Position numbers and translations under genes: made by a program. Below are positions 51,893 through 63,586 of a DNA stretch of 64,000 nt, piece after piece (the first letter of the stretch is position 1; the number at the start of each line of letters is the position of its first letter). The stretch spans positions 63,573,811 to 63,637,810 of the forward strand of contig OZ026522.1 of assembly GCA_964019695.1 (NCBI GenBank), given 5' to 3'. A model generated the notes under the pieces. The model had not been told where the DNA came from. It saw nothing but the letters and a program-made list of their open reading frames with translations, and did no database searches. This stretch comes from Loripinus fragilis (Eukaryota > Mollusca > Bivalvia > Lucinida > Lucinidae).

Positions 51893-52909
51893 GCATCATG
51901 TGCAAACTCAAATACACTTTGAGCAGAAATGCACTAAACCAGATTTACTTGTACCATTTACTTCCCATTTTTGAATACGCATCATTGGTGTGGGATGGCT
52001 GCAGAAAAAAAGATTCCAATACTTTACAAAAAATACAAAACGAAGCAGCCCGTATTGTAACCAGTATCATTGGTCATTTTTAATATAACGAGTGTGGCTC
52101 GACTAACCTATCAGTAAGACGACACAAGCAAAAATTATATTTTATGCATAAAGCTAATAATGGAATAGTTCCATCATATTACTGACTTGTTTCCTGCATT
52201 AGTAAGCGTACCCCCTTAGAAATAATAATATTTTTTCCACACCTTTCATTCGAACAAATGTTTCATCAACATTTTGCCATCAGAATGCAGAACAATCTCA
52301 ATGAAGGTCTCATAAACCAACCCACGATATCATCTTTGAAACATAACCTACAGACCACAACTTTTCAAATTGGCAGTATTACATGCTAGAATTAGGAAAA
52401 AATTATAGTAATCTAAACAATGATTTATTTAACAACAATCTTCGTGATAATCCTCTCTGTATATTGTGCATTGAAGTTGAGGATGGTGAACACTACTTCT
52501 TTCACTGCAACAAATACAGAAACGAGCGCTGTCTATTCTTTGAGATAGCTTGAAAATTTCAACCACTTACCATCAACTTATTACTATTTGGCAACGAAAC
52601 ATTGAACAATCAACTTAATGTACTATCCTGCCAGCCAAGAGTGACAGTGACGCCATGTTTTATTTACAAAGTTATTAGGGCTTAAAATCGATAGATCACT
52701 TGTTTATTAATCCTATCCACAGGATAGGATTAATAAACAAGTGATCTATCGATTCGCAGTAGCTCAAGTGAAGTGTACACACTAGTGCTTTACTTCGCAA
52801 TTGTAAACAAAATATTACGTCACTGTCACTCTTGGTTGGCACGACAGTAGCATTATTTAGTGCAGTACACAAATATATAAAGAGCACAAAACGTTTTGAT
52901 AATACATGA
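51893..52909 (+). pseudogene. non-LTR reverse transcriptase, C-terminal remnant
   Basis: Conserved points in order are Y-L-Y-H-L-L-P-I-F-E-Y-A-S-L-V-W-D, I-Q-N-E-A-A-R-I-V-T, Q-K-L-Y-F-M-H-K, T-P-L-R-N, and the C-terminal knuckle C-I-L-C-I-E-V-E-D-G-E-H-Y-F-F-H-C. The last block (F-S-A-V-H-K-Y-I-K-S-T-K-R-F and a stop) lies beyond the nested MITE at 52632-52840. Several stops and frameshifts make it non-functional. The clade is CR1/Jockey-like at best guess. Confidence 0.8.
52632..52840. repeat. MITE nested in the non-LTR ORF, with a perfect 33-bp hairpin
   Basis: Outer ends AGCCAAGAGTGACAGTGACG and the complement of GCCAACCAAGAGTGACAGTG are inverted. Inside, 52686-52718 and 52722-52754 are exact 33-base complements with a three-base loop. 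The host ORF resumes on the other side, which fixes the edges to within a few bases. Confidence 0.88.
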
Positions 52910-53265
52910 GCATATTTCCCATTGATAAGAAAGTCTGAATATGATTATCTCACCACTTTTCCATCGACTATACCCACTACCCCTTCCTCTGGGGAGATAG
53001 TCTGCTCCTCTAAACTGGTGCGCCCAGTTGGCTGGGAACATGAAAATGGAGTATTCGATCATTTTTTTTTTATTTTTGGGTGCATGTTTTCAAAGTTTAC
53101 TGCTGTTACCCAGACGGGTAAGCTATAAACAGAATATATATAAGATATTCAGGGGTGAAAATCGGACCTTCCATCCCATCCTAATGATAGGGGTCAGACT
53201 GTTTACCTCTGAATGTCTGAATGCTTATTTATTCTAATCTGCACTCAAAACTTATTTATTTAGTA

Positions 53266-53497
<232 letters not shown>

Positions 53498-53644
53498 GTT
53501 GAGATGTGTTTTATAGCCATGTTTACATGTTATACTAGATTTTTTATATGTATGGGGGAGGGTCGTAACTAATGTTGTGAGAACTTATGACCCAACCCCA
53601 TTGCTTTATTTTGTGGCAATAAAATATGTATAAGCTAACTCCAC

Positions 53645-54900
53645 AATGCTTTGATAAATACTATCAAATAATACATTTTTGGAAACTAAAATTCAACGGC
53701 TACTTGATGGTTTAATTTTTTGTCGAAAAAGGAGTCGGCGCGTGCACGTGCAGCGCATGCTCAAAATGAGTAGGGTATATACACTGGCTGAAATTTTAAG
53801 CAAATATTTGTAAAAAAAAAAAAAAAAAGGAAAATTAACGATTTGGTGCAAACTTAATTTTTTTAAAATATATTATGTGATCACTGCTTGCACGACTTAC
53901 ACCTTTACATTCAGAATATGTTGACAAATAGAGAAATGGTAAATTTTCAAAAGTGGGACTTTTTTCGATTGTCTTTATACTTTTACTATAAATTGTGTCA
54001 CTACAGGAGCACGAGAAATGCTTATTGAGTATATGTTTAGCTTTATTTGTAGCGAACAATGCATAAATATCATTTCGTCGCGCAAAAGGTGTGGCTTGTT
54101 TAGTTCTGTCTACAAGAAAATTATTCCTAATTACAATACGCCTACTTTTCAAGAAGTGGGTGGGGTAACTTAATCCCTTACATTTTGTCGATGACATAAG
54201 AACCTCTCATAGTATAGCATTAACCATCACAAAATTGATTGATTTCTACTCTCAAGATATTTTTACTTTTTTGTTTCCCTCCATTTTCAATTGAAATGAA
54301 CCAGAACGTCAACTCATAGCTAAACTTACACTGTCCCATGGGAAGATTATAAAGAGTTATCTTTCCTTTGTTCTGGTTTACAAAATTTATTTTGGTTTCA
54401 ATACAAAAAGCATGGAATGTGCTTGACAAAAAATACACAAGCACTGCATTTTTAAACTACTGTTGGTTATATATTTTCAAAATCTGAGCATTGTGACATT
54501 CGAAAAAAAATAGCGCATTGATTTGTTTTCTAGACGGTTTTTGGTATTGCTGTTCAAGTATCACTCAACTCGGTCATCAATTGTATAATAAATGTACCAG
54601 ATTGTGGCCTACCAAATGGTATAAAATTATCTTATTTCATGGACTAATGTTAATGTTCTGCCCACTTTTCAAAATAGCCTAAAAGGGAATATTATATTTC
54701 CACTGAAATTTTGCGTTTTCCAGTATACAAACAGTACATGTATTCACAATAATATTTTTCGTGTCTGCATTATAATATCCTCATGAAAATAATATTCTCA
54801 TGCAATTTATGCCATAACATAGAGGAAAGATAGCTGTTTAAAATGATACCAAACATGATAGGGTTTGTAAATCGGTTACTGAGATATTAGACCATGCTAA
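53645..54900. other. intergenic sequence without supported gene
   Basis: Two minus-strand open frames (54220-54444 and 53835-54197) lie end to end, but neither has recognisable content. Neither shows codon structure I trust in AT-rich sequence. A polyA run lies at 53812-53828. Confidence 0.45.
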
Positions 54901-55061
54901 GAACTTTCCAAATGCCCCTTTCCCAGATTTCCCAGTCTTTATTTCCAATCGGGTGTTAAGTGAGCGCACTGAAAACATTGTGCATTGCATTTGTTGTGCT
55001 GTATTATATATGTAAATGTACCTCTCAGTTGAGTTATATTTCTAGATCTGTATCGTTTCAG

Positions 55062-55111
55062 CAAACATTCCATCCAATATGACGACTGTGTTGTGTGGAA
55101 TTGTAAATTAA
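55062..55111 (+). pseudogene. truncated paralogue of the six-cysteine peptide gene
   Basis: The acceptor and start region (TTTCAG|CAAACATTCCATCCAAT ATG) match those of the gene at 56063 almost exactly, as do the bases before the acceptor. The frame gives only M-T-T-V-L-C-G-I-V-N and a stop. A MITE begins at about 55112, so the copy was probably cut by that insertion. Confidence 0.8.
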
Positions 55112-55322
55112 TACAGTAAAACCTGTGTAAAACGGCCATTCAAAAATAGACAAAAACAAATATCGAAATGACAAATGCTTAACGAATGTCGAAAGTATGG
55201 CAGAATGCTCCCCTTGGAACATTCTGCAATACTTCTGACCTGAATTATTAGCGATGATCGGTCTTGAAAACCAATTTTCTGTCTATTTGAGAGCGGCCGT
55301 TTTACACAAGTTTTAATGTACT
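55112..55322. repeat. palindromic MITE, CAGTAAAACCTGTGTAAAAC type, copy 4
   Basis: Inverted ends TACAGTAAAACCTGTGTAAA and TTTTACACAAGTTTTAATGT surround a GTCGAAAGTATGGCAGAATG centre. It is the same broad family as 10003-11880. Confidence 0.85.
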
Positions 55323-55459
55323 TTATCTGAACTTTCATCTAGTCGCTAAATACATGTATTTCATAGATTTCTAAGTTTTCCAAGCCTTCACTTCCAAGCG
55401 GGTGTTGAATCATCTTCTGTGTTGAGTGAGCGCTTGTAAACACTGTGCATTGCATTTGC

Positions 55460-56019
55460 ACAGTATGTAAACTGAAATAAACATCCTGTACCCGTTCCTC
55501 CTAGCTCTCACCTTATAAATATGAATTCCAGCACTCGCGCGTAACCAGTTGACGGAAATCGTAATGTGAGAGTTGTTGGTACAGCTGTAATTGCGAGGGT
55601 CCACCTATTAAAATTCATTTTTCCATAGATCTTAGTAACTTTTACAGTTACAACCATGTAATCATGTATACATGTGATTGCCAATTCCACTAAAACCATG
55701 CAAACTGGCATTTAAGCTCGTTTTCGGCACAGAACGGCTTTGATTGTGAGCAAGCCGTTTTTTAATAAAGCAAAATGCAAAGGAGGAAACCGTTAAAATA
55801 ATGGAATAAAACGGAATAAAATAGATAAAATGGCATTTCTTACTTTGTTCGAATGTGTATTGTCTGTATCGCTAACAATATCAATCGAAACGTGCACATG
55901 TACCTAAATACACGCTTTTTCCGACTACTGGTTACGCACGAGTGTTGTTATTCATGTTTATAAGGCGAGAGCTATGAGAAGCGGGTACAGGATGTTTATT
56001 TCAGTTTACATACTGTGAC
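55460..56019. mobile_element. 560-bp element with 70-80-bp inverted ends
   Basis: Ends CACAGTATGTAAACTGAAAT through GCGCGTAACCAGTTG are repeated inverted at 55925-56019. The paralogous flank at 54980-55010 lacks the element, giving an approximate empty site. No open frame fills the middle. The target duplication is unclear. Confidence 0.75.
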
Positions 56020-56079
56020 TTGTTGAACTGTATTGTATATACTTCTTTCTTTTTCGTTTCAGCATACATTCCATCCAGT

Positions 56080-56349
56080 ATGACGAGTGTGTTGTGGGGA
56101 ATTGTAATAATATGTCTTCTCTCCACCATCCACGATGGCACCATGAAAGCAGATGCCTCATTGGATAAGAAAGCTGAAGCAGCACTTAGAATGGCGCGGA
56201 AAGTCCAGTTTACATTGTGCTGCGCAAAGAACTGCAAGAAAGGCGAAAAATGTTTTCGAAATGTAAGGGGAGTTAAGGGAGGCTGTAGATGTTTCAAGCC
56301 CGACAAACGTAAGAAGGGAGGTGGATTTTGGAATGTATTTCCTGAATAA
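56080..56349 (+). CDS. small secreted six-cysteine cationic peptide
   Basis: An 89-residue precursor is encoded. A splice acceptor (TTTTTCGTTTCAG) ends at 56062 and the ATG follows 17 bases later. An in-frame ATG at 56020 lies in intron or repeat and is not used here. Residues 1-24 form a signal peptide with core W-G-I-V-I-I-C-L-L. The mature part has Cys at 47, 48, 52, 58, 69 and 71, spaced CC-x3-C-x5-C-x10-C-x-C, and is rich in Lys and Arg. It ends G-G-G-F-W-N-V-F-P-E. AATAAA-type poly(A) signals lie at 56384-56393. I do not recognise the family. Size, charge and disulfide pattern would suit a host-defence or signalling peptide, but this is inference. A broken paralogue lies 1 kb upstream. 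Confidence 0.75.
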   Translation: MTSVLWGIVIICLLSTIHDGTMKADASLDKKAEAALRMARKVQFTLCCAKNCKKGEKCFRNVRGVKGGCRCFKPDKRKKGGGFWNVFPE

Positions 56350-56464
56350 ACAACGGACTACTGAGACATACGTATTATTCGAAAATAAAATAAAAGCAAA
56401 GCTACTTCAATGACTGCAACAGGCCTATTGTTAAGATTGCATACCAAACATGTTTTCTTCAACC

Positions 56465-56945
56465 AAAACATATGTTGTGGGTACTCAAAAGAACCGTCTC
56501 ATTGTCATATGTTAAGACTAATGGGTAAGAAAACAATTATAATTTTACGCTCAGAAATATAACTTATCTCAACCTTTGACTACTGAGACAAATTATTATT
56601 ATTATTATTGTATTTCTCGACCAAAACATAATTATGTTGTTTGTACTCAAAAAACCCGTCTCATTGAGACGGTTCTTTTGAGCACCAAAGCTTATGTTAA
56701 AACTGAGAGTAAGAAAATATTTACAAATTTACGCTCCAAAATGTTGAATATCTAAACCTTTGATTACTGAGACACATTGTTTTATTTCTCAGCCAAAATG
56801 TATGTTGTGGGTACTCAAAAGAACCGTCTCACTGAGACGGTTCTTTTGAGCACCCAAAATTTCTCAACCAAAACATATGTTGTGGGTACTTAAAAGAACC
56901 GTCTCACTGAGACGGTTCTTTTGAGCACCCAAAACATATGTTAAA
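56465..56945 (+). repeat. array of CTCAAAAGAACCGTCTCA hairpins
   Basis: Hairpin arms CTCAAAAGAACCGTCTCA and the exact complement recur at about 56476 (left arm only), 56646, 56813 and 56889. Each is preceded by CAACCAAAACATATGTTGTG and mostly followed by TTAAAACTGA(G)AGTAAGAAAA. A further copy lies at 35085-35215. The array starts about 115 bases after the peptide gene's stop and downstream of its poly(A) signals. Confidence 0.85.
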
Positions 56946-57063
56946 AATACTTACAATTTTAGGCTCAAAATGTTGCTTTTCTAAACCTAAATGACTACTA
57001 AGACATGTTCGAAAATATTAAAAAAAGCAAAGCTACTTCTGTCAGTGCACGGGACAACTCATT

Positions 57064-57685
57064 AGAATTTGGTACTTATCGCATATGCGCAAAACCCTCC
57101 TTGAAATGCTCATGCCGACATATCCAGTGAGCCTAGACGTCTGATAGTTGTCAGAGCCTTTTATCTACATCCGTACGTTGTGTCTGCGAGCCCCAGGGGG
57201 GGTGGGTTCTCAAATTTTTTTCGTATACGTAGGCTCGGACCCAGCATCTACCGTTCACCCCCCCCCCCCAAAAAAAAAAATATCAGGAATTTCAAGCACC
57301 CAAAAAAATATTTGAAATTTTAGCAACCCAAAAAAAATCCCAATTCTGTACCTTGACCTTAAAAAAAGACCCTAAAATGCATAGAAATGACCCTCAAACT
57401 AGCCCAATTTTGTGATGACCCCAAAAGAATATCCATAAAATCTTCATACCCCCAAAAAATATTCATTTTTTCTCAAAACCCAAAAAAATATTGAAATTCA
57501 GAATTTTAAACCCAAAAAATAGCCCGAGCCTACGTATGTGTGAAAATATCAGAGTACCCCCCCCCCCACCCCCTCCCCCCCCCCCCCCCCTGGGCTGCGA
57601 GCCGCCAAGGCTCTGGCAAGACTTGAGAATGCGCATGCTCGACTGAACCTTTGTTGTTTGCCAATGCGATAAGTACCGAAATAAT
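57064..57685. mobile_element. 620-bp element with TTGGTACTTATCGCA ends and nested CCCAAAAAAATA tandem repeats
   Basis: Outer ends TTTGGTACTTATCGCAT and ATGCGATAAGTACCGAAAT are inverted. Inside is a second inverted pair (GCGAGCCCCAGGGGGG and CCCCCTGGGCTGCGAGCC). A third level is TACGTAGGCTCGG against CCGAGCCTACGTA. The core is a degenerate tandem of CCCAAAAAA-type units with polyC runs. One end alone recurs at 60230-60246. Confidence 0.75.
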
Positions 57686-57904
57686 TTTGTTAGAAAAAAG
57701 GTAGGGTTGGTAAATGTAGTGACAATGAAGAGACTAGATATTCTCGGTAAACCTGAATAAAATGGTGAAACTATTCAAATTACGGACCGTGTTTCTCGCG
57801 ACATTTTGTACAATTTAATAAAGATATACAATATCCAAACTTGTTATCGCTGGATGACAGCCTTTTTTACCCTTCGCCTGCTACGTAAAAATGTACCTGA
57901 AAAT

Positions 57905-58100
57905 GTCGTCTGCTGGAGGTCGTCTGCTTACGTCAAGGACTAATGTCGGCATACAGACAAACAGTGTGGGCCAAGATCAGACTGCTCCCAAGCAGTCTGA
58001 TCTGGTCCACACTGTTTACTATAAAGACGTTTTAAACTGACTAGGAAAGATACAGCAGACGACATTTACTCGCGATAAGCAGCCGAAGCAGACTGGCTTA
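57905..58100. repeat. hairpin MITE with CAGATCAGACTGCTCC-like centre
   Basis: The centre AACAGTGTGGGCCAAGATCA ... TGGTCCACACTGTTT (57961-58020) is a near-perfect hairpin. The flanks GTCGTCTGCTGG and CAGCAGACGAC are inverted. It shares its centre with 10991-11241 and 37451-37642 but not their ends. Confidence 0.75.
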
Positions 58101-58629
58101 GATGGGCGCATGGGGCCATTGACCCCCCTTTACTATCGAATGGCCCCTTGTTAAAACTAGAGTATGCCATCTTTAACATTATGTGAATACGGAATTATAG
58201 GGAAATGGTTTATTCCATTTGAAATCAAATGAAAATGACCCCCTTTGCTTACTAGATAGACTACTGGGTCCATGTTGTTATTGTTTTCTTAATTGCCTCT
58301 TTAATCCAAGCTCATCTGTTAACACTATGTTTTCAGTCCGGGAACTAAAGCATGTATTTATTTATGTTTTGAGCTGTTCAAGATTTGTGTCTCTTCAAAA
58401 GAAGAAAAAATGCAAAAAAGGAAGATATGATCTAGGGTCAGAGTTTAGCGATTTGGCAGTGGAAATCCAGGCGCACACTACTGAATGAGTGGACGAAATG
58501 TTTATCCATTTCCTTCATGAATATTCATGCTAAGCTCCGCCCACTATGAATAATTATATAGATAAACTTTCAAGTATGTATATAGAACAAAGAAATTACT
58601 TGTCATGTCCATTAGTGTATGATCATATC

Positions 58630-58870
58630 TTATCATAGTTTCATGACCAAACAGAGTCAACCCTGATCAGGCAGCTCTTACAAGAGAAGCCTGATCTGGG
58701 TCTGCTCTGTTTGCAAAAGTGTTAAAAGGCCTCGCTTTAAGGTAAAGAGTCAATAATAGCTGCTTACACATAGTGTAACACTTTTATTTTGTAAAATATG
58801 CAAAATATGTAAGCCTATGCACTAATGCATACGTTTCATATTTTGTATATTTTACGTGGCTATTTAACCT
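58630..58870. repeat. two further hairpins
   Basis: 58645-58710 pairs AAACAGAGTCAACCCTGATCAGGC with GCCTGATCTGGGTCTGCTCTGTTT. 58788-58852 pairs TTGTAAAATATGCAAAATATG with CATATTTTGTATATTTTAC. Confidence 0.75.
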
Positions 58871-58879
58871 TGAATAACC

Positions 58880-61090
58880 ACTGATAACTTGAATACAACG
58901 TAGGAATTATATGCAAAAGTAAATCCTAATATTCGCAGATTTTTTTTTTTGTTTTTTTTTTTTAATTCCTTATGGATCTTATTGGTAGCGTAAATACGAT
59001 TTCGATGATGTTTACATGTTCATGAATTCCATTGCCACTTCTACGGAGGAGGGGGTACTCTGATTTTTTTCATTTGGGATAAAATTTTGAATTTCGTTAT
59101 TTATTTATTTTTTTTTTAATTTATTTGGAGGGTGTTCAGAAAATTGAATAGTTTTGGGTGTATGAAGCTTTTATGGATATGTTTAAAACGGGCGTGCTAT
59201 GAAGCGACAATGTCTTCAGCTGGACAGTCAAAGTTTAGCATATAAACTATGAACTTATATTCCCAGGCCAATAATCGTCAGTAATATGTACAAACAAAAT
59301 AATTATAACCTGAGCTGTAACCTTAGCTATCTGTTACAAAGAGGCGTATATTTTCCCTAGTTGACATGATCACAAAAGCTAAATTTTCAAATAGCCGTAA
59401 TGATTTCAAAATTCGTCTGTTTAGGTAGTTTAATATGTATAGTTACCAACAAATTACGTTTCAAAGCGATTCATCATTTACAAAGCCTTGAAAACTTGCT
59501 CTTTCTACTCCCACCCCTCATTTTACGTCTTTATACTGGGTGTCGTTTAGACCAGAATTTTAGTAAATCCATTATAGGTTTTCAAAAAGTAAAAGTACTA
59601 AATTATTAAGGATAAAAATGCCCTTCGTTTCCAAAATTTTGCAGTATTCCTTCTGCGCATGCGTACGAAATATACTTAAAATTGTGATGTTTGTCATTGA
59701 AAAGATGATACTGGTGTCTTTCAGTTTGATTTTAGATGCTTTCCCCCCCCCCCCCCCCTAGACCCAAAATGCCCTTTGGACAATTGAACGGCATTATATA
59801 AACATACAGACGTCGCGTCAGATGTTGGTGTTAATTTGTGTAACGTCAAAAGTTGTTTAAACGCGTCAAACAATTTTCACAGATAAGAGAGGCGATCTTC
59901 CTTGCGTTAATATTTCTAAGCACACATGCCCAGTTGTAAAATGATCAAATGAAATGTTTGTTTTGGTTTATATATATATATATTTAAGTTTTTAATACAT
60001 GTTCCCGAGTAGAATTACGAAAAGTAGGGCATACCCTGGTGAGCACAATTATTTTCACTAGTGAATGCGATTGGTCGGTCGGTGCTTATTAACTACATAA
60101 ATCTATTCTCGTTGCAGTAGACTTCAATGGACAGGCGGATGGACAGACAGGGTGATTATAGGTCTTAAGGATATCTTCGCTACTCACACCTTTGCATGTT
60201 TTATATTAAAATTAGCCAATACGCAAGCGTTTGGTACTTATCGCATTGTCCAGCAACTAGGACTCGCGACTCGGGAAAGTCTGTGTAATGGTACAGGCTC
60301 GTCAGAGTAAAGTATGAATGTAGATGATAAATAGCTGTAGAATTGAGACCTCTATCACCACTTGATACATGTTTGTCGGCATCCACATTTTCACGAGGCT
60401 TTTGCGTATATGCGGTAATGACCAAAATATCGCCAAGAGTTAGTGTTGGCCCAAACAAACATGTAGACACAAATGAATGAAAACAACAAAGAAATTAATT
60501 TATTTGAGATTCGAGCACGTCACGTTTGAGTTTCAGACACACCCTTTTCATCGTATGGCTTCCAATGAGTTGACTATTACTAATACCAAGCAATATGATG
60601 TACAGTCTCGGTTGCCACTTAGCGACGTCGCCGCTTGAAACAAGACCTTTCTAGAATTTTGTAAAAATACCATGACAAACTTAATGGGTTAAATTTGATA
60701 AAACTTACAGGGATGAAGAGCAAATAGAGAGCAGCAATATACAATAAATGATTAAGATAATCACACTTTGGGTTCTCAAGTAAAACTCATTTAAAAGTGA
60801 ATGTAAATTTTAAAACATCACTATTCCCGTAGACGCTAACGTTAACGTCACCGAAAACTGTCATTTTAATTTGTGTTTGCGTTCAAAGTACTACCATACG
60901 AAAACAACAGAAACCGAGAAGCTACAATAAAAATGTTTATTGCGTAAATCAATTTGCTTTCATTTGGTACTTTTTTCAAAATTGTAGCTTCTATAGTTTT
61001 TGGACAATACTTTTTTTGTAAAACATCTGGAAATACATCGATTTAAGCGGCAACGTCACTGGGTGGAGAGTGGGTATGTCCTGTGGCTGT
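58880..61090. other. intergenic sequence without recognised gene
   Basis: It holds polyT at 58940-58962, polyC at 59741-59758, a short TA run near 59970, and a one-ended scrap of the 57064 element at 60230. No coding region is supported. Confidence 0.5.
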
Positions 61091-61096
61091 ATATAT

Positions 61097-61248
61097 ACAC
61101 AGGAGCTTGAAGTTTGGTCCTTACATTACATGTATATGCCTCATAACCAAAAGCTTAAATGTCATCATTACGTAATGACATTATGAGTTTTCGGTTTAGG
61201 GGTTATAGGAATGAATAAGGATCGAATTTCAAGCTCCTGTGATATATT
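61097..61248. repeat. palindromic MITE with CACAGGAGCTTGAA ends
   Basis: Ends CACAGGAGCTTGAAGTTTGG and the complement of GAATTTCAAGCTCCTGTG enclose a hairpin centred on AATGTCATCATTACGTAATG. Confidence 0.85.
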
Positions 61249-62472
61249 TCCTGAATATGCCTTAAAACAGGGGTAAAGGTCACTGAATATTCAGATTTCT
61301 CGAATTAATTCTGGCCAGTGACCCTTTTTTATATGACTTTATATAGGACAGTGTCCTACAAGACTATGGTAATGCATCAGTATATAAGTATGTAAGTTTT
61401 AAGAAAATGCGCGATTAAGTTTTTGGCATTTACGCATATTATAACGCTAAAATGTTAACGTTTTTACGACGCGATTTGCAAAGTAAAAAAAAAACGGCGT
61501 CTGTGACATTTTTGCTAGACAAAGCATTTTAGCGATATTTTATTCAATATTTAACAATTTCTCTTAATTTTAAAACAGCATAAAATATATGAAAAACGCA
61601 TTTACATATCTTATCAAGAGAGAAATAAGTTTGAAGAAACATCTTTTCATTTAGTATTGAATTAATGTCTCATATTTCCGAAGACGCCATTTGCGTGAGT
61701 GTGACATTTTTGCTAGACATAGCAAAATAACAAATTTTTGCTCTAAATATGGAAAAAATAAAAAATAAATCAAAATTTTAATTCTATTTTGAAAACGCAT
61801 TTTTGTGATATACTTCGAATTTCAAAAACACGAGGCACTAAAAAGTAATACATCAACATAAATACACAGACCCCATGTTTTCAACGTTTTCTTTAAATCT
61901 CTACACGTTCCGTTTCTTTGCTTGATTGGCTATTTCTGGTGAGTTTGCCGATTAACGTCAATTTCGCGCATGTCGTCGTGAGGATAAGCACAAAAAGTAG
62001 CTATGCGGAGAAAGTTACAAGATTTCATGCATTATTAGTTAAAACTTTTGGATTTAGAAGCACTCCACCAAACGATTTCTGTTACGTCTCTACATGCAAA
62101 AAATCGGCAATTTATACGGAACATGCTAGCGATAACTTTTTCTTTGCATCTTAATTTGTCTTTCGTTTTTCATCAATGTAAAGTATAATTAATAACCTTT
62201 TCTTTGATGTTTAGTTTGTAAAAATGTATAATGGAATAAGTGAAATAGAGAACTTTCAATAGAGAGGAGGCTACGTTTTTAAAATTAACACCAACATCTG
62301 ACGCGACGTCACAACATGTGTAAAGGGCGTCTTGGGTCTAGGGGGGGAAAGGGGTTGTATAAGCGAAAGAAGACATCAATCATCCGACAAAAATAGGTCA
62401 CTTTACAAGATGGTCGTTTTTATTGTACATTAACTGTATAAATATATGTAATATACTCTATCGTGATATATA
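61249..62472. other. intergenic AT-rich sequence without recognised gene
   Basis: Two stretches (61475-61540 and 61680-61760) share GGCGTCTGTGACATTTTTGC / GCTAGACA(A/T)AGCA and may be a diverged tandem pair. The 78-residue open frame at 61918-62154 has no recognisable content. Confidence 0.45.
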
Positions 62473-63162
62473 CTAGGCCAAAAAAGAAACGCCGCACATA
62501 AAGGTTAAAAATATTACGCGTAAAATGAGAGCTACAAAATTTCATCTGCTATCTATGTTTCGCTACTATTCCTGCCACACATTATTCCCATTGTTTTATT
62601 GGGCTCTGCCAACCCAAACCAGTGAAATGGCTGTCTTTTTATTTTCAAGTTTTTCACGTGCACATTCATGTTATTTAGATTTACCCATGTAATAACTACT
62701 GAAATCACTAGTCTAATATCCAATTTGCTTGAATGCATTTAAAAATTTAAAATTAAAAGTTACGCATTGCTACTTTACGATGCCAAAACGGACGCATGTT
62801 GAACGCGAAAAGGCGATAAGAATGTTACAAGCTAACGTGATGCCATCGGTGATAGCCCAACAAGTTCGATGCCATGCAAGGGTGATTGAACGTCTTAAGA
62901 AATGTTTCTGATAAATTGGAACCATGTCAGACCGTGCGCATTCATGACGTCATCGCCTAAAGACGTGACGTTAAGATCGACAAAAGCGTAGATTTAAACT
63001 GATAAATCAATTTTGTCAGGTGTCAATGATAGCTAGGACAACTCCAGGAACTCATAATCAAAGAATCAGCGCTCAAACTGTGACACATCGTTTGCGAGAG
63101 CTTGGTGAAATAATCCCATATACAATGTATGTTTTATATGCGGCGTTTCTTTTTTGGCCTAG
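62473..63162 (+). mobile_element. deleted Tc1-like transposon with TA target duplication
   Basis: Terminal repeats CTAGGCCAAAAAAGAAACGC (62473) and its exact complement (ending 63162) are flanked by TA. At 690 bp it is less than half the usual Tc1 length. Only the DNA-binding part of the transposase remains. Confidence 0.9.
62780..63115 (+). pseudogene. Tc1-like transposase, N-terminal remnant
   Basis: M-P-K-R-T-H-V-E-R-E-K-A-I-R-M-L starts the first helix-turn-helix (ATG at 62780) and a stop ends the frame at 62911. The second helix-turn-helix is visible in another frame at 63032-63112 (T-P-G-T-H-N-Q-R-I-S-A-Q-T-V, then H-R-L-R-E-L). The catalytic DDE domain is absent. Confidence 0.85.
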
Positions 63163-63586
63163 TATATGTAGGACGATTGTTTACCTTAGTTTAACGGTCT
63201 ATTTCCCACACATGTTACTGAATAGCGAGCACAGTTGATGATCAAAATAAATTCTCATTCAAAACGAAATTGATATATTACATGCATTTAGGAAACCCGG
63301 CTTTAAATATACGAACAAGTGGGCAAGGGTACATAGACGGCTCGTCTATATGTATTTGTTGAGTGAGCCTAGTGTCTCCAGTCGTTATTTCAACAAAATA
63401 AAACGAACGTCTTATTTAGGGAAATAGCCCGCCTTATCGCTAGAAATTCTTCTCGGGCTAGGACCAAACAAAAGAGAAATCAGCTACATGTACATGTATA
63501 TATCTATGGGGTGGCTGGAAATGCCTCAGCTTTATAATTGTGCCGAGCAATTCTATAACTAACCCTAACTTGGTGATCGTTTCAAA
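63163..63586. other. intergenic sequence without recognised feature
   Basis: No coding region or repeat match found, apart from short TACATGTA-type simple sequence near 63486. Confidence 0.5.

Noticed and set aside
53835..54444. Two adjacent minus-strand open frames (120 and 74 codons) as a frameshifted gene
   Set aside because: No recognisable domain, signal or splice structure. The sequence is AT-rich, where such frames occur by chance.
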